From positions 1,922,001 through 1,986,000 of the forward strand of contig JAGTWJ010000006.1 of NCBI GenBank assembly GCA_020064725.1: 64,000 nt of DNA, in the 5' to 3' direction. Shown here one piece after another: positions 12,451 to 23,918 of the stretch. The stretch comes from Drechslerella dactyloides. Its lineage: Eukaryota > Ascomycota > Orbiliomycetes > Orbiliales > Orbiliaceae. Numbering within the stretch: the stretch's first letter is position 1; each line of letters opens with the position of its first letter. A program made the translations under genes and the position numbers. The notes beneath the pieces are model-generated. The model saw only the letters and a program-made list of their open reading frames with translations, had not been told where the DNA came from and ran no database searches.

Positions 12451-15400
12451 AAAAACATTTTTTACTTTTTTAGATATTTATTTAAAAATATTTATTATTT
12501 CTAAAATCATATATAGGCTTCTAACTTAAATCTATATTTTTTATAAAATATTTAGTTTATACTTATATTTGTTTCAGATTTCTTTATCAAATAAATGGAT
12601 AATAAGTCATAGATATATTTCTTTATAAATATTTCTATTATTTAATAGTTTTTTAATGATTTTTTAACAATTACAATTATTAAAAATAATTTCTCTTTTT
12701 CTTTAGTTAATACTAGGGTTATATTTTACTAACCATAAAAATCCCAGAATTAGTAAAATATCTTTTGGAAGATTTAAAATATTAATAATATATTCTTCTA
12801 AATATCTATTAATAAATAGTTTAAGAGTAGTTTCTTGGGTAACTTATCTTAAGATCTAGTATAAAAAAGCAGTTACTCAATAAATATTAGATTTTTATTA
12901 TATTTTAAATTAGTATTTTTGTATTATTATAGTAAAAATATAACTTTTTTTAATTTTACTATTAATTAAAGTTTCTATAAATTTTCCAAATATAAATAAG
13001 ATAAAGATAAGTTTTCTATAGAAACTTAGGTTTCTTATTTTGGTATATTTTTGTTAATTCCAAAACACACCTAGTTTTTTAATTCATAATTTGGATTATC
13101 AATTACTTTTTATTATGTTTTTATAGGGTATTATTTTATATATTCATTTTCTTCTTATTAATTAGTAAAGTTATTTCTGAAATATTTCTAATAAAAATAG
13201 TATTATTCCTTCTTTTTATAATATTACCTAATATACTACCTACAGATCTTAAGTTTATTAAAATTATAGAAATATTTTAAACAATAAATTTATCTTTTTT
13301 TTAAATAATAACAGTTATGATATTATCTTTCTTTATAGATTTAAAAATATTATATACAATTTTTATAAAAGTACCCAGTCTTAGTTTCTAGGATTTTATT
13401 ATAGTATTTCTAGTTGAAGCAGTCTTCTAAGTATTATTCCTATTCTTTAAATATTCTAAAGATTAAAGTGTAAATAATATAAAATATATATAGTAATTTA
13501 CTAGGCTTACTATTAATAATATATTCTATTTTTTTAGAGTTGTTATTCTTATTTACTAGTTTTTTATATATCTTTTTATAGCTTTAATATATCTATATGA
13601 GTTTCTTGATTTAGGCCATGGTGTATTTATTGGTTTATTATATTTTTAAGATTTCTTTCCATTCTTTTTGCTTAGTATTATTATAGATGTATTTATAATA
13701 TTTAGGCTATGTCCTGAAATATTTAATGTAATAGATATATTTGAAAGTGTTAAAAGTTTCTTATAACAGTTTTTTTTTAATATAGTCTAAATATAGAAAA
13801 TAGTGGTATTAGTATGCCCATTTATTATAGCAGTTATTATAAAGATTAAAATATTTGTATAATTATATATTAGTGTTGTTTTATTAACAAAGCTAATATT
13901 TTTATCTAATATATAGAAGATATTTTATACTATTAAAAAGTTGTTTTCTGTTTTTAGGATTATACCATAGTAGGTTTTCATTGTTTTTGGCCCATAATTA
14001 GTATATTTTCTATTGGTTGGTAAAAAACTGTTTATATTCTTGGGTTATGTATTGGTAAGTAATTTCTTAATATGGTTAATAGATATTTTATTATTTTTCT
14101 ATGGTGTTTTATTGTTTAATGGTGTTTTTTTCTTTGGTCTGTCTGTAATTTTGGTAGGTATTGGTTTTTAATATTCTATATGTTATTTTTTTCTGATTGG
14201 GATAATAAGTTTGTATGTTATATAACTTTGCTGTTTGTATAATTGGGTATATTATTAGAAAAAAACTGCCCATAAGATAGTTTTTCTAGTATTTTTATTA
14301 ATAGTTTTGGACTTCTATTTTTGTTTTATATAGTATTTTCTATAATATATTTTAGGGTTTCTAGAGATTAGTTTTTGTTGCAACTGATTGAATTGTTTTG
14401 GGGGTATGATAGAGATAAATAATGTCTGGATTATTTTTATAGAGATTCTTTTATTATTTTGGTATTTTTCTTATAAGTGTTTGTTTGAGCTTCTTCTATA
14501 TATTAGGTAGGATTTTGGTGTAGGGTTGTTTTATAATCAGTTAAATTTATCTTTTTTTGGTTCTGTGTTTTTAAACAAGATAAGATTTTGTTTAATAGTT
14601 GTATTGATTTCTTGAATAATATTTTGGTATTAGATAGGTCTGGTTTTAGGGTGTATGTGTTTCTAAATTTTGTTTGTGACTATTTTAAAGTCTTTTGAGA
14701 TAAATAATTGTTTTATTATTTTAAATTTTTATTCTTGCTGGGGGTGCCTTTGGAAGTTTCTTTTTCTTTTGTTTTCAGAATAATCCTTTTTGATATGTTC
14801 TGTCTTATTGTACTGATAGCAGAAAAATATATTAGATTTCTTGGGTTTTTGATATTGAATTATATTAAGGTTTATGGGCTTTGGTCCATATATTTTATTT
14901 AGTTTCTAAGAAGATTTTCTGACTTTAGTCTAATTTTACTAAGGTTTTTTAATATACTTATTAAAATTATATTTATTTAGATTATAATGTAGTTTCTTCT
15001 AATAGGTATTTTTCTAAAATTAGTAAAATATATTATTAAGTTTAATTACCATAGTTTATATATTATAATGGTTTATATTTTTATTAATAAGTTTTTACTT
15101 AATGATTTTTATTTTTAGATTAGATTTAAGCCCTTCCTTAGTTCTATAAAACAGAATATTATTATTATAATCAGTAAAAAATATATATTAATTAAATTAC
15201 TAAAAAAAAGATCATATAGATTTAGTTTATTTGAGTTGGTCAAATTTTTTAAAAACTTTTTCAATTTTATTTTTATATCTGTACTTTTATTTAAGATAAT
15301 TTGTAAATTCCTGAAAATTGCTAAAGACTTTTAAGATTTCCAGGATTTTTACCTTATAATCTTCTTCTACTATTTTATTATATATTTATTTATATAATAA

Positions 15401-16269
15401 GTAAATATTAAGAGTATTTCCTTCTAGATATATCCTTATAAAAAGGATTTTGTGCTAATCTATAAAAAATTGTTTAGGATAGAAAAAAAAGTAATTACTA
15501 AATTGGTTAAGAAATTAATTAAATTTTTTAGATTATTCTTTATATCTGATTAGGTTTTTTATTTTGAATGCCTTATTAAATATTATTATAAAAGTAGCTA
15601 AGTTTCCTATTTTTTGGGTTCCTAATCTATTAGCCTATATGAATCTAGATATAATAAGTGATGAAGGTTTTTGAGTGGTAATATTGTTTGTTTGGGTGCT
15701 AGCTGAAGTTTCTTTATACTCTATTGTTTTTTTAAAGTTTCCTAATATAATTGTTTTAATATCATTAACTATTTTTAAAATTATTTAAATATATTATTAA
15801 TATATTATAATGGTTTTTTGCTATATTGTTTTAAAATTTTATTTTGGTTTTTGCTTAGTATTGTCTTCTGATGTAACACTACTTATTTCTTCTGAGATTT
15901 GTGTTCTGATATCTACTATTAATTTATTTTAATATTCTTATAGATTATCTGTATATTTATTAGTTAATTTAAGAAAATCAGATTTTATACTATTATTTTT
16001 TTATATATATAATACTGTTTAAATTGTTGTTATAGTTATTCTTTATTTATATATTTTTAGGATATAAAAATCATTAATAAATCTTCTATATTTGTTGTTT
16101 TTGTTATTTAATACTAATTCAAAGTTACTGTTATTTATAAGATATTTTTATAATTTTGTACTATAAAATTCCATTTTATTTTTATATACTAAAAAGAACT
16201 TATAAGTTATATTAAAGGTTATTATATACTTATTACTTTTTTTTGTTTATTAAAAATAATTGGTTAAAG

Positions 16270-16956
16270 TGTTATATTTTAGTCCAAGACTAGATTAAAT
16301 ATATTTTATTTTGAAGTTTCTGACTCTTAGTTACTACTATACAGATTTTTAGTAGTAAAAAATAAACATATATCAGATATAATAATAACTATTGGAATAA
16401 AGTATATAATAATAATAATAAATAAGCTAGTTATTAAGGTATTATAGTTTAAGTATTAACTAATGATTTTCAAAAAAAAAGCTATTAATCCCAAAATAAA
16501 ATATACTAATTATATATATAATATCTTAATATATAAATTAATAAAAATATATTAATATATTACTTAAATAGTTTAGTGCTCACTTTGCTTAACACTCAAC
16601 TAAGTGTTAAACATTTTAAACACTAAGTATTTATATGATTATAAGTTATTATAGTAACTCTTATTTAGAAAGAAATATTATGATAGTAATATTCTTTTAT
16701 GGTAATATTCTTTTATATAGTTCAAAATTCTATATAATTATATTATTTATATAATTCTATTATCTATATAGTAGGGTATACCATATAGATTGATGGTTTA
16801 TATAGAATAAGTTTATATAATTATATATCTTATATAAGAGTCTATTCTATATAATATATAGATATACTATTATTTTGTGTACTATGTGGACTGGGTATCT
16901 GTATAAAGATTTGGTCTGTATAGGATATTCAGGTGTTACACTGTTATCCCATAACA
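16270..16956 (-). repeat. 5' LTR of the complete gypsy element
   Basis: A 687-bp LTR in minus orientation. Its outer end (16939-16956, CACTGTTATCCCATAACA) is unmutated, while its inner end (TGTTATATTTTAGTCC) is RIP-mutated. The internal region of the element lies directly to its left. Confidence 0.85.
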
Positions 16957-18998
16957 TTTTTATTAAAAATATAAAAAAAAAATATTAAAAACTAAAACCA
17001 GATATTTTTATAAAAATTATATATACTATTTTACAAATATAATAAAAAATAATAATACTATTATATCTATCTAATAAGAAAAAGAAAAATTTACTATCTA
17101 AAATATCTTTATAGATTTAATATTTTAAAAACTTGTAGAAAATATATTTAATAATATAATTTAAAAAATTAAAAATATTTTAAAACTAATAAAAATATAC
17201 TAAAATAAGAAATCCTAGTTTTTATAAAAAATTTATTTTTATCTTATTTATATTTAGAAAATCTATAAAAACCCTGATTAATAGTAGAATAAAAGAAAGT
17301 TATATTTTTACTACTATAATATAGAAATATTAATTTAAAATATAATAAAAATCTAATATTTATTAAGTTACTACTTTTTTATACTAAATTTTAGGAAAAG
17401 TTATTTAAGAAATAATCCTTAAGTTATTTATTAATAGATATCTAAAAAAATATATTATTAATATTTTAAATCTTCTAAAAGATATTTTATTAATTCTTGG
17501 ATTTCTATAACTAATAAAACATAATCTTAGTATTAATTAGAAAAAGGGAGAAATTATTTTTAATAATTATAATTACTAGAAAATTATTAGAATATAATTA
17601 ATTAATAGAAATATTTTAAAAAAGATTTATTTAAGATTTATAATATATCTATCTAAAAAAGAAATTAGAAATAGATATAAATATAAATTAAATATTTTAT
17701 AATAAATATAAATTTAAACTAAAGAATTATATACTATATTTAAAAAAATAAATATTTTTATATAAATATCTAAAAAAGAAAAAATATTTTTAGATTTATA
17801 TTAGAAAAATAGATTTTACTAGAAATTAATTTATTTAAATATTTAATATTTTTATAAGAAGAAATATAATCTTAATTTATATTAATATATAGATATATTA
17901 ATTAAGAAGTAGTAACACTCTAAGAATATATCAAAAAAAACCTTAAGATAAGATATATATAACTTTTTAATTTATTAATAAAATATTCTATTTTATTTAT
18001 AAAAAAGAAAAACTTAAATAAATTATAAATTTATATTAATTACTAAACCCTTAACATAATTATTATTAAGAATAGAGGATCTTTATCTCTTATTAATAAA
18101 TCCTTTAATAGAATATTAGATATTATAGTTTATATAAAACTTAATCTTATTAATATATATTATAATATTAAAATCAACCTTAAAGAGGAATGGAAAACTA
18201 TTTTTAAAACTAGATATAAATTATTTAAATATTTAATTATATTTTTTAAATTAATTAACACATCTACAACCTTTTAAATATTTATAAATCACATTCTATA
18301 AAAATATATTAATAATATATATATAATATATTTAAATAATATTCTTATTTATAATATAAACCTCAGTAAATATTAAAAATATATTAATTAAATCCTTAAA
18401 ATATTAAATTAATATAAATTTAAAATTAAGCTAGAGAAATCTAAATTTAAAATTACTAAAATTAAATTTTTAGAAACTATTATAATTTTATATAATATAT
18501 AAATAGACTTAAAGAAGATATAAACTATATAGAACTAATTAACACTAAAAATATTTAAAAAAAATATAAACTTTTTTAAAATTATATAACTATTATTAAT
18601 AATTTATTTAAGAATATAATTATCTAACTCTTATTCTCTTAGAATTAATAAAAAAAAATATATAATTTAAAATAATTAAAAAAAGAATCAAAACCTTCTA
18701 AATCTTAAAAAAAAAATCTTTATCTTAATACTAATTCTTAAATTATATAATCTTAAATTATTAATACAAATAAAAGCTAATATTTCTATAATAGTCTTAA
18801 GGATCTACTTACTATAAAAATAATCTAACCAAAAATAATACCTTATTATCTATTTATTATATAAATTTAATATTATAAAAATTAGATATTTAATATATAA
18901 TAAGAAACTTATAATTATTTTATATATTTATAAGAAATAAAAAATTTATTTATAAATTATAGAATTATTTAAAATATTTTTAGATTATAAAAATCTTA
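16957..18998 (+). mobile_element. Plus-oriented gypsy gag-pol fragment (protease to RNase H)
   Basis: Decayed pol in plus orientation. Protease is near 17.28 kb (KPIKTLI), reverse transcriptase at about 17.9-18.48 kb (EWKTIFKTRYKLFKYL near 18190, and YLNNILIYN near 18330-18356 in place of YLDDILIYS), then the RNase H part, which matches the start of the window. It stops at the pogo element at 19001. Similarity does not resume clearly to the right of 20892, so the pogo insertion may coincide with another break. Confidence 0.75.
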
Positions 18999-19000
18999 TA

Positions 19001-20892
19001 ACGTCAATGATAAGCGAACGGATCAGACAAGTGAGCGGATCACCTCACCATACCTATGTGCCCATCACTCCTCCTATACCTTATATCTCTATAACTACCA
19101 CAATACCTACCTCTATAACCGAATCCAAAGTTCTTCTAACTATTGAAACTATGAAAAAAGACCAAGAATTAAGTATTTGAATTGCTGCTAAACATTATAA
19201 TATCTCTTATATTATCTTAGTCTGCTAATATAATAGCTACTTTTTATAATACAATAATATCCTTAAATTATAAAACTTTACAAAATTAAAAAAAAATACC
19301 ATTATTTAATATATATTTGAGCTATATATGTGGTCTTTTCATTCTAGGCTGGATAATATAGAAAATATAGCTAACTAATTGTTACTGGTGTATAGCAACA
19401 ATAATATGTGATGTATCAGTAAAAGATGAACTAGTAATTTTATTAAATGTTGCTTAAAGCTATAGATGTGTTTATCTAGGAAGTACGACTATTAGTAAGT
19501 GAAATATGAAGATTCTATATTTATTAATAAGTAGTTTTAGTTAATAAAGACTGTAAAAACTAAATATGGTATTGTGGATAATGATATCTATAATTTTAAT
19601 GAGACTGGCTTTGTAATAGACATAATATCTACAACTATTATTATTATAGGTGCTGAAATACACAATAAAGCTAAACTGGTGTAACTTGGGAATTATAAAT
19701 GGACAACAGTTATTTAGGAAATAGGTGTAGAAGGTTGGGTAATGCTGTTATTTATTATTTTTGCTGAGCAATACTACTTAGTTAGCTGATATATAACAAC
19801 AAAACTACTAGTGGATTGGGTTATTATGTTTTCTGATAATGGCTGGATAATAAATAAGTTTACTTTATAATAACTAAAGTATTTTGATAAATTTATAATA
19901 TGGTACTGCATTTTGGATTACTGATTATTAGTCCTAGATGGTTATAAAAACCACTATTTTATTACTTTTAAACTATATTACTAAAAACATAAGATTGTTA
20001 CAATCTGTATACTACTGTATTTATTATATATTTTTTAGTTACTGGATATTAGCTACTTTGGGTTATTAAAATAAGTGTATAGTTATAAAGTGGAGAGTTT
20101 AGTATATATATATGTTAATTATATTTTTAAGCTGGAGTTTCTCACTGGGTTCTATAAGGTGTTTATTGCTGTAATAACACTTAAAAATATATATAGCAGC
20201 TTTGTTGGAGTTGGTATTATACCTTATAATTCTAATAGAGTTTTATTAAAGCTGGATATACAGTTACCAGTAACTATTCCAGCAAATTTATATTTAAATA
20301 TTATAAATATGGTAGTTACCTGGACTATAAAAATATCATTAAACTTATTAAAGATTAGCTTATAAATAAGTTTAATCAAAAACCAGATTACTTAGTATTA
20401 AAATAGTTTTTTTATATTATTGTTAGTAGTTGTGGACTAGTTGTCTAAAAAGATATAAATTATAATATATTAATTAGTATTTATATATATAGAGAATATA
20501 ATACTATACTTTATTAATAAAGTATTAAATAAATGGTAGTAGATAAAAAGATAATGTATATAATATGAAAGTATATTTATTATATATTAAGTAAGTAATA
20601 TACTAGACTAAGATACTATAGGTAGGTAGTATAAACAGGTAAAACCAAAAAACTATTAGAACAATATGTAATTAAGAGGGGGCTTTAGAAGGGTATTGTG
20701 CTGTAGTTAATATGGTAGAGCTGGGCATAATATTTAAATATATCAAGAAATATTTTAAACATATAAATAAATTATTTAATATGTATCTAGCCCAAAGCTA
20801 TAGTATTGTGGTGGTGAAATCAGTATTTTCGTTGAGATGGGGTGGTGAGGTGATCCGCTCGCTTGTCTGATCCGTTCGCTTATCATTGACGT
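19001..20892 (+). mobile_element. Fot1/pogo-type (Tc1-mariner superfamily) DNA transposon
   Basis: A 1892-bp element flanked by TA on both sides (18999-19000 and 20893-20894). It has 50-bp terminal inverted repeats (19001-19050 and 20843-20892) with one mismatch, starting ACGTCAATGATAAGCGAACG. The size, TA target and repeat length fit Fot1-like elements of fungi, which encode a CENP-B-type DNA-binding domain and a DDD transposase. The interior is AT-shifted and has in-frame stops, yet the inverted repeats keep their CG sites. Confidence 0.93.
19130..20365 (+). pseudogene. Fot1/pogo transposase remnant
   Basis: The conceptual translation shows the family landmarks in order: an N-terminal helix-turn-helix stretch (TMKKDQELSI ... 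AAKHYNIS, about 19150-19215), YNFNETGF near 19590-19610 (normally FDETGF), NYKW in a GNYKWTTVI block, WVIMFSDNGW near 19815-19846, LLVLDGYKNH near 19925-19955, and an open C-terminal piece (20075-20365) with FLTGF, GIIPYN and LLKLDIQLP. The first catalytic Asp is Asn (codon AAT at 19598-19600), while the second (19835) and third (19937) remain, 34 codons apart. Several TAA/TAG codons interrupt the frame, so it is inactive. Confidence 0.85.
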
Positions 20893-20894
20893 TA

Positions 20895-21371
20895 TAATAT
20901 TAATAATAATAATTCTCAGTTATAATCTGAGATAACAAGTTTAAATATTTGTTAAAGCTAACAACAGACATATATTATCTATAATAATACCATATTTTAA
21001 TTATCTTAAATAATAATTTTTAATAGATATCTCTAACACTATATAAAGTTTATTATTAAAAATATTTACAGACTTCTATTATCTAAAACAAATCTTTTAA
21101 AATTGTTGTCCAGACAATTCTGGATACAGAGAAGTTGTTGTGGTCATCACATCATCAGACAACCGCAACAACAACACTTTTTTTTGCTGATGTTTATTAT
21201 TTTTATTATCTAGTACTGATTTAAAATTGTTATTATTTATAAGATATTCTTATAATTTTATATTATAGAATTCTATCTTATTTTTATATATGAGAAAGAA
21301 CTTGTAAATTGTATTAGAAGTTGTTATATATTTATTGTTTCTTCTTATCTACTAAGAGTGATTGGTTAAAG
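20895..21371 (-). mobile_element. Retrotransposon leader and unassigned AT-rich remnants
   Basis: The part 21180-21371 aligns with 16090-16269, the leader or gag start inside the 5' LTR of the complete element, again in minus orientation. The part 20895-21100 is AT-rich without recognised similarity. A less mutated patch at 21101-21180 contains the perfect inverted repeat TCCAGA-CAAT-TCTGGA (21109-21124). Confidence 0.5.
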
Positions 21372-21500
21372 TATTATATTTCAGCCCAGAACCAGATCAA
21401 ATATACTTTACTCTGAAGTCTCTGACTTTTAGTTGCTATTGTATAGGGCTCTTAATGGAGGGAGATAAGTATATATCGAGTAACTAGTAGTTGTGGAAGT
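21372..21500 (-). repeat. Truncated LTR of the gypsy family
   Basis: Decayed start of the minus-oriented LTR (TATTATATTTCAGCCCAGA versus TGTTACACTTCGGCCCAGGA), followed by about 130 bp of LTR sequence ending near 21500, where pogo-like sequence takes over. Confidence 0.65.
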
Positions 21501-21533
21501 AGAAAGTAAAGAAGAAGAGCAGTTGTGTTGGTG

Positions 21534-21583
21534 TGGTGAGGTGGTCTGGTTGCTTGTCTGGTCCGGTCGCTTATCGTTCACGT
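21534..21583 (+). mobile_element. Right terminal inverted repeat of a second pogo-type element
   Basis: 50 bp ending CTTATCGTTCACGT followed by TA, aligned base for base with the 20843-20892 repeat but with several transitions, for example GGTCTGG in place of GATCCGC. No left end or transposase is visible nearby, so it is a truncated relative. It is also the right boundary of the AT-rich island. Confidence 0.75.
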
Positions 21584-21781
21584 TAATAAAAATCGATTCA
21601 ATAAAGTAACCCTTAGTTAGTCTAAGGCGGCTAAATTTATATTAACACAGAATCTACCCGACCTTTCAGAGACTCTAGACCGGGATAAATTTAAAAGTAA
21701 CTATCGTAACAGGTGCTGGGAACTTGTTCTGGAAAGCGACGGGATCTCCACCTGCATACACATGATTGCTCTGGACGAATT

Positions 21782-22693
21782 CTATTGTGGCTGGCGCTGG
21801 CGAACCTGAAATATTTTATAAGTGACAAACTTCTTTTGGCAAGCAATATGGGTGGGAAGGACCGAAAATGGAAACTTACTGCTATCAGTATTAATCCATG
21901 TGCAAGCTATTGTGCCGTCCAGAAGATTAACAGACCAGACGGAAGTCTCGGCTTGCTTGTCCAGACCGGTGGAAGTAGAAAAATAGCTGGGTATAGACTG
22001 GGGAGTCGAGCCAGGCAGAGTGCCCGGGCTGCTAACTGGATCGAGGTACAGGTAGTTAAACGAGCCAGGGCTAATATCGCTACTAGTAGAGTCCCGTCCT
22101 ACAACCAGGCCCAGGAACACACCCCGGTTATCGTTCTCTAGCTTAAAATTCAGCTGGTTGCCGCTTGTCGCACCCTGAGGGAGCTCGAACGAAATTATGA
22201 GAGCGGACGTAATAGCAGGAGTGAGCATTGGGGTCCAGTAATTGGCATCAGGTTGGATATATCCCAAGCTTGCCCCAGCAGAAAGAACTTGAATAACGCC
22301 GCGGTGTGTGGTGGTAGCACTGGGGGGGTATGTGGTGAAGGGTCCGATACCCCAGCAGGAGCAGGCACTGCTGTATCTCGAAGAGTTGGGGCAGTCTCTG
22401 GCGTATGATGCAGGGACCTTGTTTGGTGCGATGGTGGTAGACCTAGGATTGAGGAGTTTCCTTAGTATTGAGTAATAACGAAAAGGGTGTAAGTGAGGTG
22501 CGTTGAGGACTGACGGCAAGATCGTAATCTTCATGAAGCTGGAGCATTCTGCCATGCGGGAAGCCATCGGCGGTAACCCAGCTCGAGTACCAGTCACCGC
22601 TCTGGCACAGTTGTCAGCATGGCATCTAGTCGTGCCGGTACCGAGCGCCCCTTGGGCAGCAGCCAGCAGGAGGGTGTAAAAAAAGAATTGCAT
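21782..22693 (-). CDS. Secreted protein of a fungal Cys/Thr-rich family, next to the transposon island
   Basis: An uninterrupted 303-codon frame from the ATG at 22693. An in-frame ATG 37 codons upstream exists, but the chosen one starts a clean signal peptide (MQFFFYTLLLAAAQGALG). Residues 24-30 read CHADNCARA, and further on RYSSACSCWG follows an Ala/Ser/Cys stretch. This combination is common in uncharacterised secreted fungal proteins whose middle part is usually a Thr-rich linker and whose C-terminal half is a beta-rich domain. Here the linker (about residues 58-90) is poor in Thr and reads unevenly, and the last 25 residues look off-family. A missed intron or mild decay is possible. Extracellular role unknown. 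Confidence 0.6.
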   Translation of the reverse strand: MQFFFYTLLLAAAQGALGTGTTRCHADNCARAVTGTRAGLPPMASRMAECSSFMKITILPSVLNAPHLHPFRYYSILRKLLNPRSTTIAPNKVPASYARDCPNSSRYSSACSCWGIGPFTTYPPSATTTHRGVIQVLSAGASLGYIQPDANYWTPMLTPAITSALIISFELPQGATSGNQLNFKLENDNRGVFLGLVVGRDSTSSDISPGSFNYLYLDPVSSPGTLPGSTPQSIPSYFSTSTGLDKQAETSVWSVNLLDGTIACTWINTDSSKFPFSVLPTHIACQKKFVTYKIFQVRQRQPQ

Positions 22694-23667
22694 CGTGACA
22701 AGCTGCGCGCACACTTCGAAATGCCTGATGTACACTATATAGCTTGATTCGTTGATGTGGAGCTGGTTGAGAAAATGAGTGATTTCAATAAAGGGAGTAC
22801 CCAATTACTTATACCATTTCCACAGGCAAGATCCATACACGCTCAATGTCTCAGTTGAAGGGATTATATTTGCGCCCACAAGCCTTCGGTCTTGCGAAGG
22901 CGCTTGAAGATCCAGAGCCGAACGCGGACAACGCAGAACTCTGCTAGCCTCTGGCTTGGAGCAATAATATGCACACACGCCGAAATTTTCAGCCCCAACC
23001 TTAGCTCAATTCCGTGAAGCCACGCAAATGATATGCACGTGCATAGTAGCACAAGCATTTCCTCGTTGATGTTTTGGGTGCAAACTTGTTAACATATTAA
23101 TCACTCTCTGGGGCCTAGCCTCGTGACATCGTGTATACGTTCTTAGGAAATCAGCTCTTCTGCTGTAAAACAGCTTTTGCAGCAGAAGAGTAAACTGGAG
23201 GATTCGAGGCTCCCAGAATGCGGTGGAGATTTGAGGTGATACAAACCGGAGGCGCAGTTCAGCTGAACTAAACCGCATTTAGTCTGAGCTGTTCGGCGTT
23301 GCTAGTCCAAATTCAGTTTAGCCCAAAAACCCACGGAAGGAAAGGGAATTTCTGTTACGAAATACACGCTTTCACAGGCACCGTGCATCGGCTACAGAAT
23401 TGATTGAACGCCAGCACCAATCAAGAAAAGGCTTTGGTGTGGCCGTCGTCCGACAGCGGGATACAACAACTTTTATCCCTGGCTGTCCGGACAAAGCTGC
23501 TAGAAATGTTCAAGCCCATGGAATTGGTTTGATTAACCAAAAAACCAAACCATCTTATTCATAAAAGCAAAAACTATCGTTTCAAGAGTGTCATAGACTG
23601 CCAGTCTATGCGACTACTGAGATCCCGGTAAAACTTGGTTTAGTGCAGAATAATGAATGACATGGAC
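22694..23667. other. Intergenic region without credible gene
   Basis: Ordinary base composition. Short open frames exist on the minus strand, but none has a recognisable domain, good start context or splice structure. AT content rises from about 23500, where the first of several AACCAAACC/GGTTTGGTT motifs appears (23525-23550). Confidence 0.5.
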
Positions 23668-23765
23668 TGGTTTAAACCAAAAACCAAACCAATCCAAACC
23701 GCCAAGCGCGGATTAGTTTAGTTACGGTTTAACTATAGTTTAATTGGTTTGGTTTGGTTAAACCA
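23668..23765. repeat. MITE-like imperfect inverted repeat (GGTTT/AAACC-rich)
   Basis: The left arm 23668-23693 (TGGTTTAAACCAAAAACCAA and on to CCAAT) pairs with the right arm 23743-23765 (ATTGGTTTGGTTTGGTTAAA and on to CCA) around a 49-bp spacer. A related half-copy lies at 23525-23552. It could be a small non-autonomous transposon or a hairpin; no protein is encoded. Confidence 0.55.
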
Positions 23766-23918
23766 TGCTTAAATAGGCTTAGATATCTATAAATTAAAGA
23801 ATATAGGTGTGGGAGTTCTTAAAACACACTAAAATAAGTGAGAGTGGGCTACTAACTAAATTTGCTTAAAAAATATGAAAAGCTTTGGCATAAAATCAGT
23901 TTTTTAAAAAAATCTTTA

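Larger units (their letters stand above)
7574..16956 (-). mobile_element. Complete Ty3/gypsy chromodomain retrotransposon, RIP-inactivated
   Basis: A 9383-bp element in minus orientation, bounded by two 687-bp LTRs of the same orientation (7574-8260 and 16270-16956). Reading downward it gives gag remnants (about 16.2-13 kb), protease (about 12.8 kb), reverse transcriptase (about 12.4-11.7 kb, with YLND followed by IFIYS around 11914-11884, the decayed YxDDILIYS motif), RNase H (about 11.6-11.1 kb), integrase (about 11.0-9.9 kb) and a chromodomain (about 9.75-9.62 kb). Stops occur throughout. No matching target duplication is visible (AGTAA on the left, TTTTT on the right), so one end may have been exchanged with another copy. 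Confidence 0.85.

Noticed and set aside
1..21600. Possible mitochondrial or bacterial origin because of the low GC
   Set aside because: Gypsy LTRs, a Fot1/pogo element and gradual loss of CG show nuclear RIP-mutated repeats.
21713..22141. 142-codon plus-strand frame
   Set aside because: Opposite strand of the secreted-protein gene, with no signal peptide or domain.
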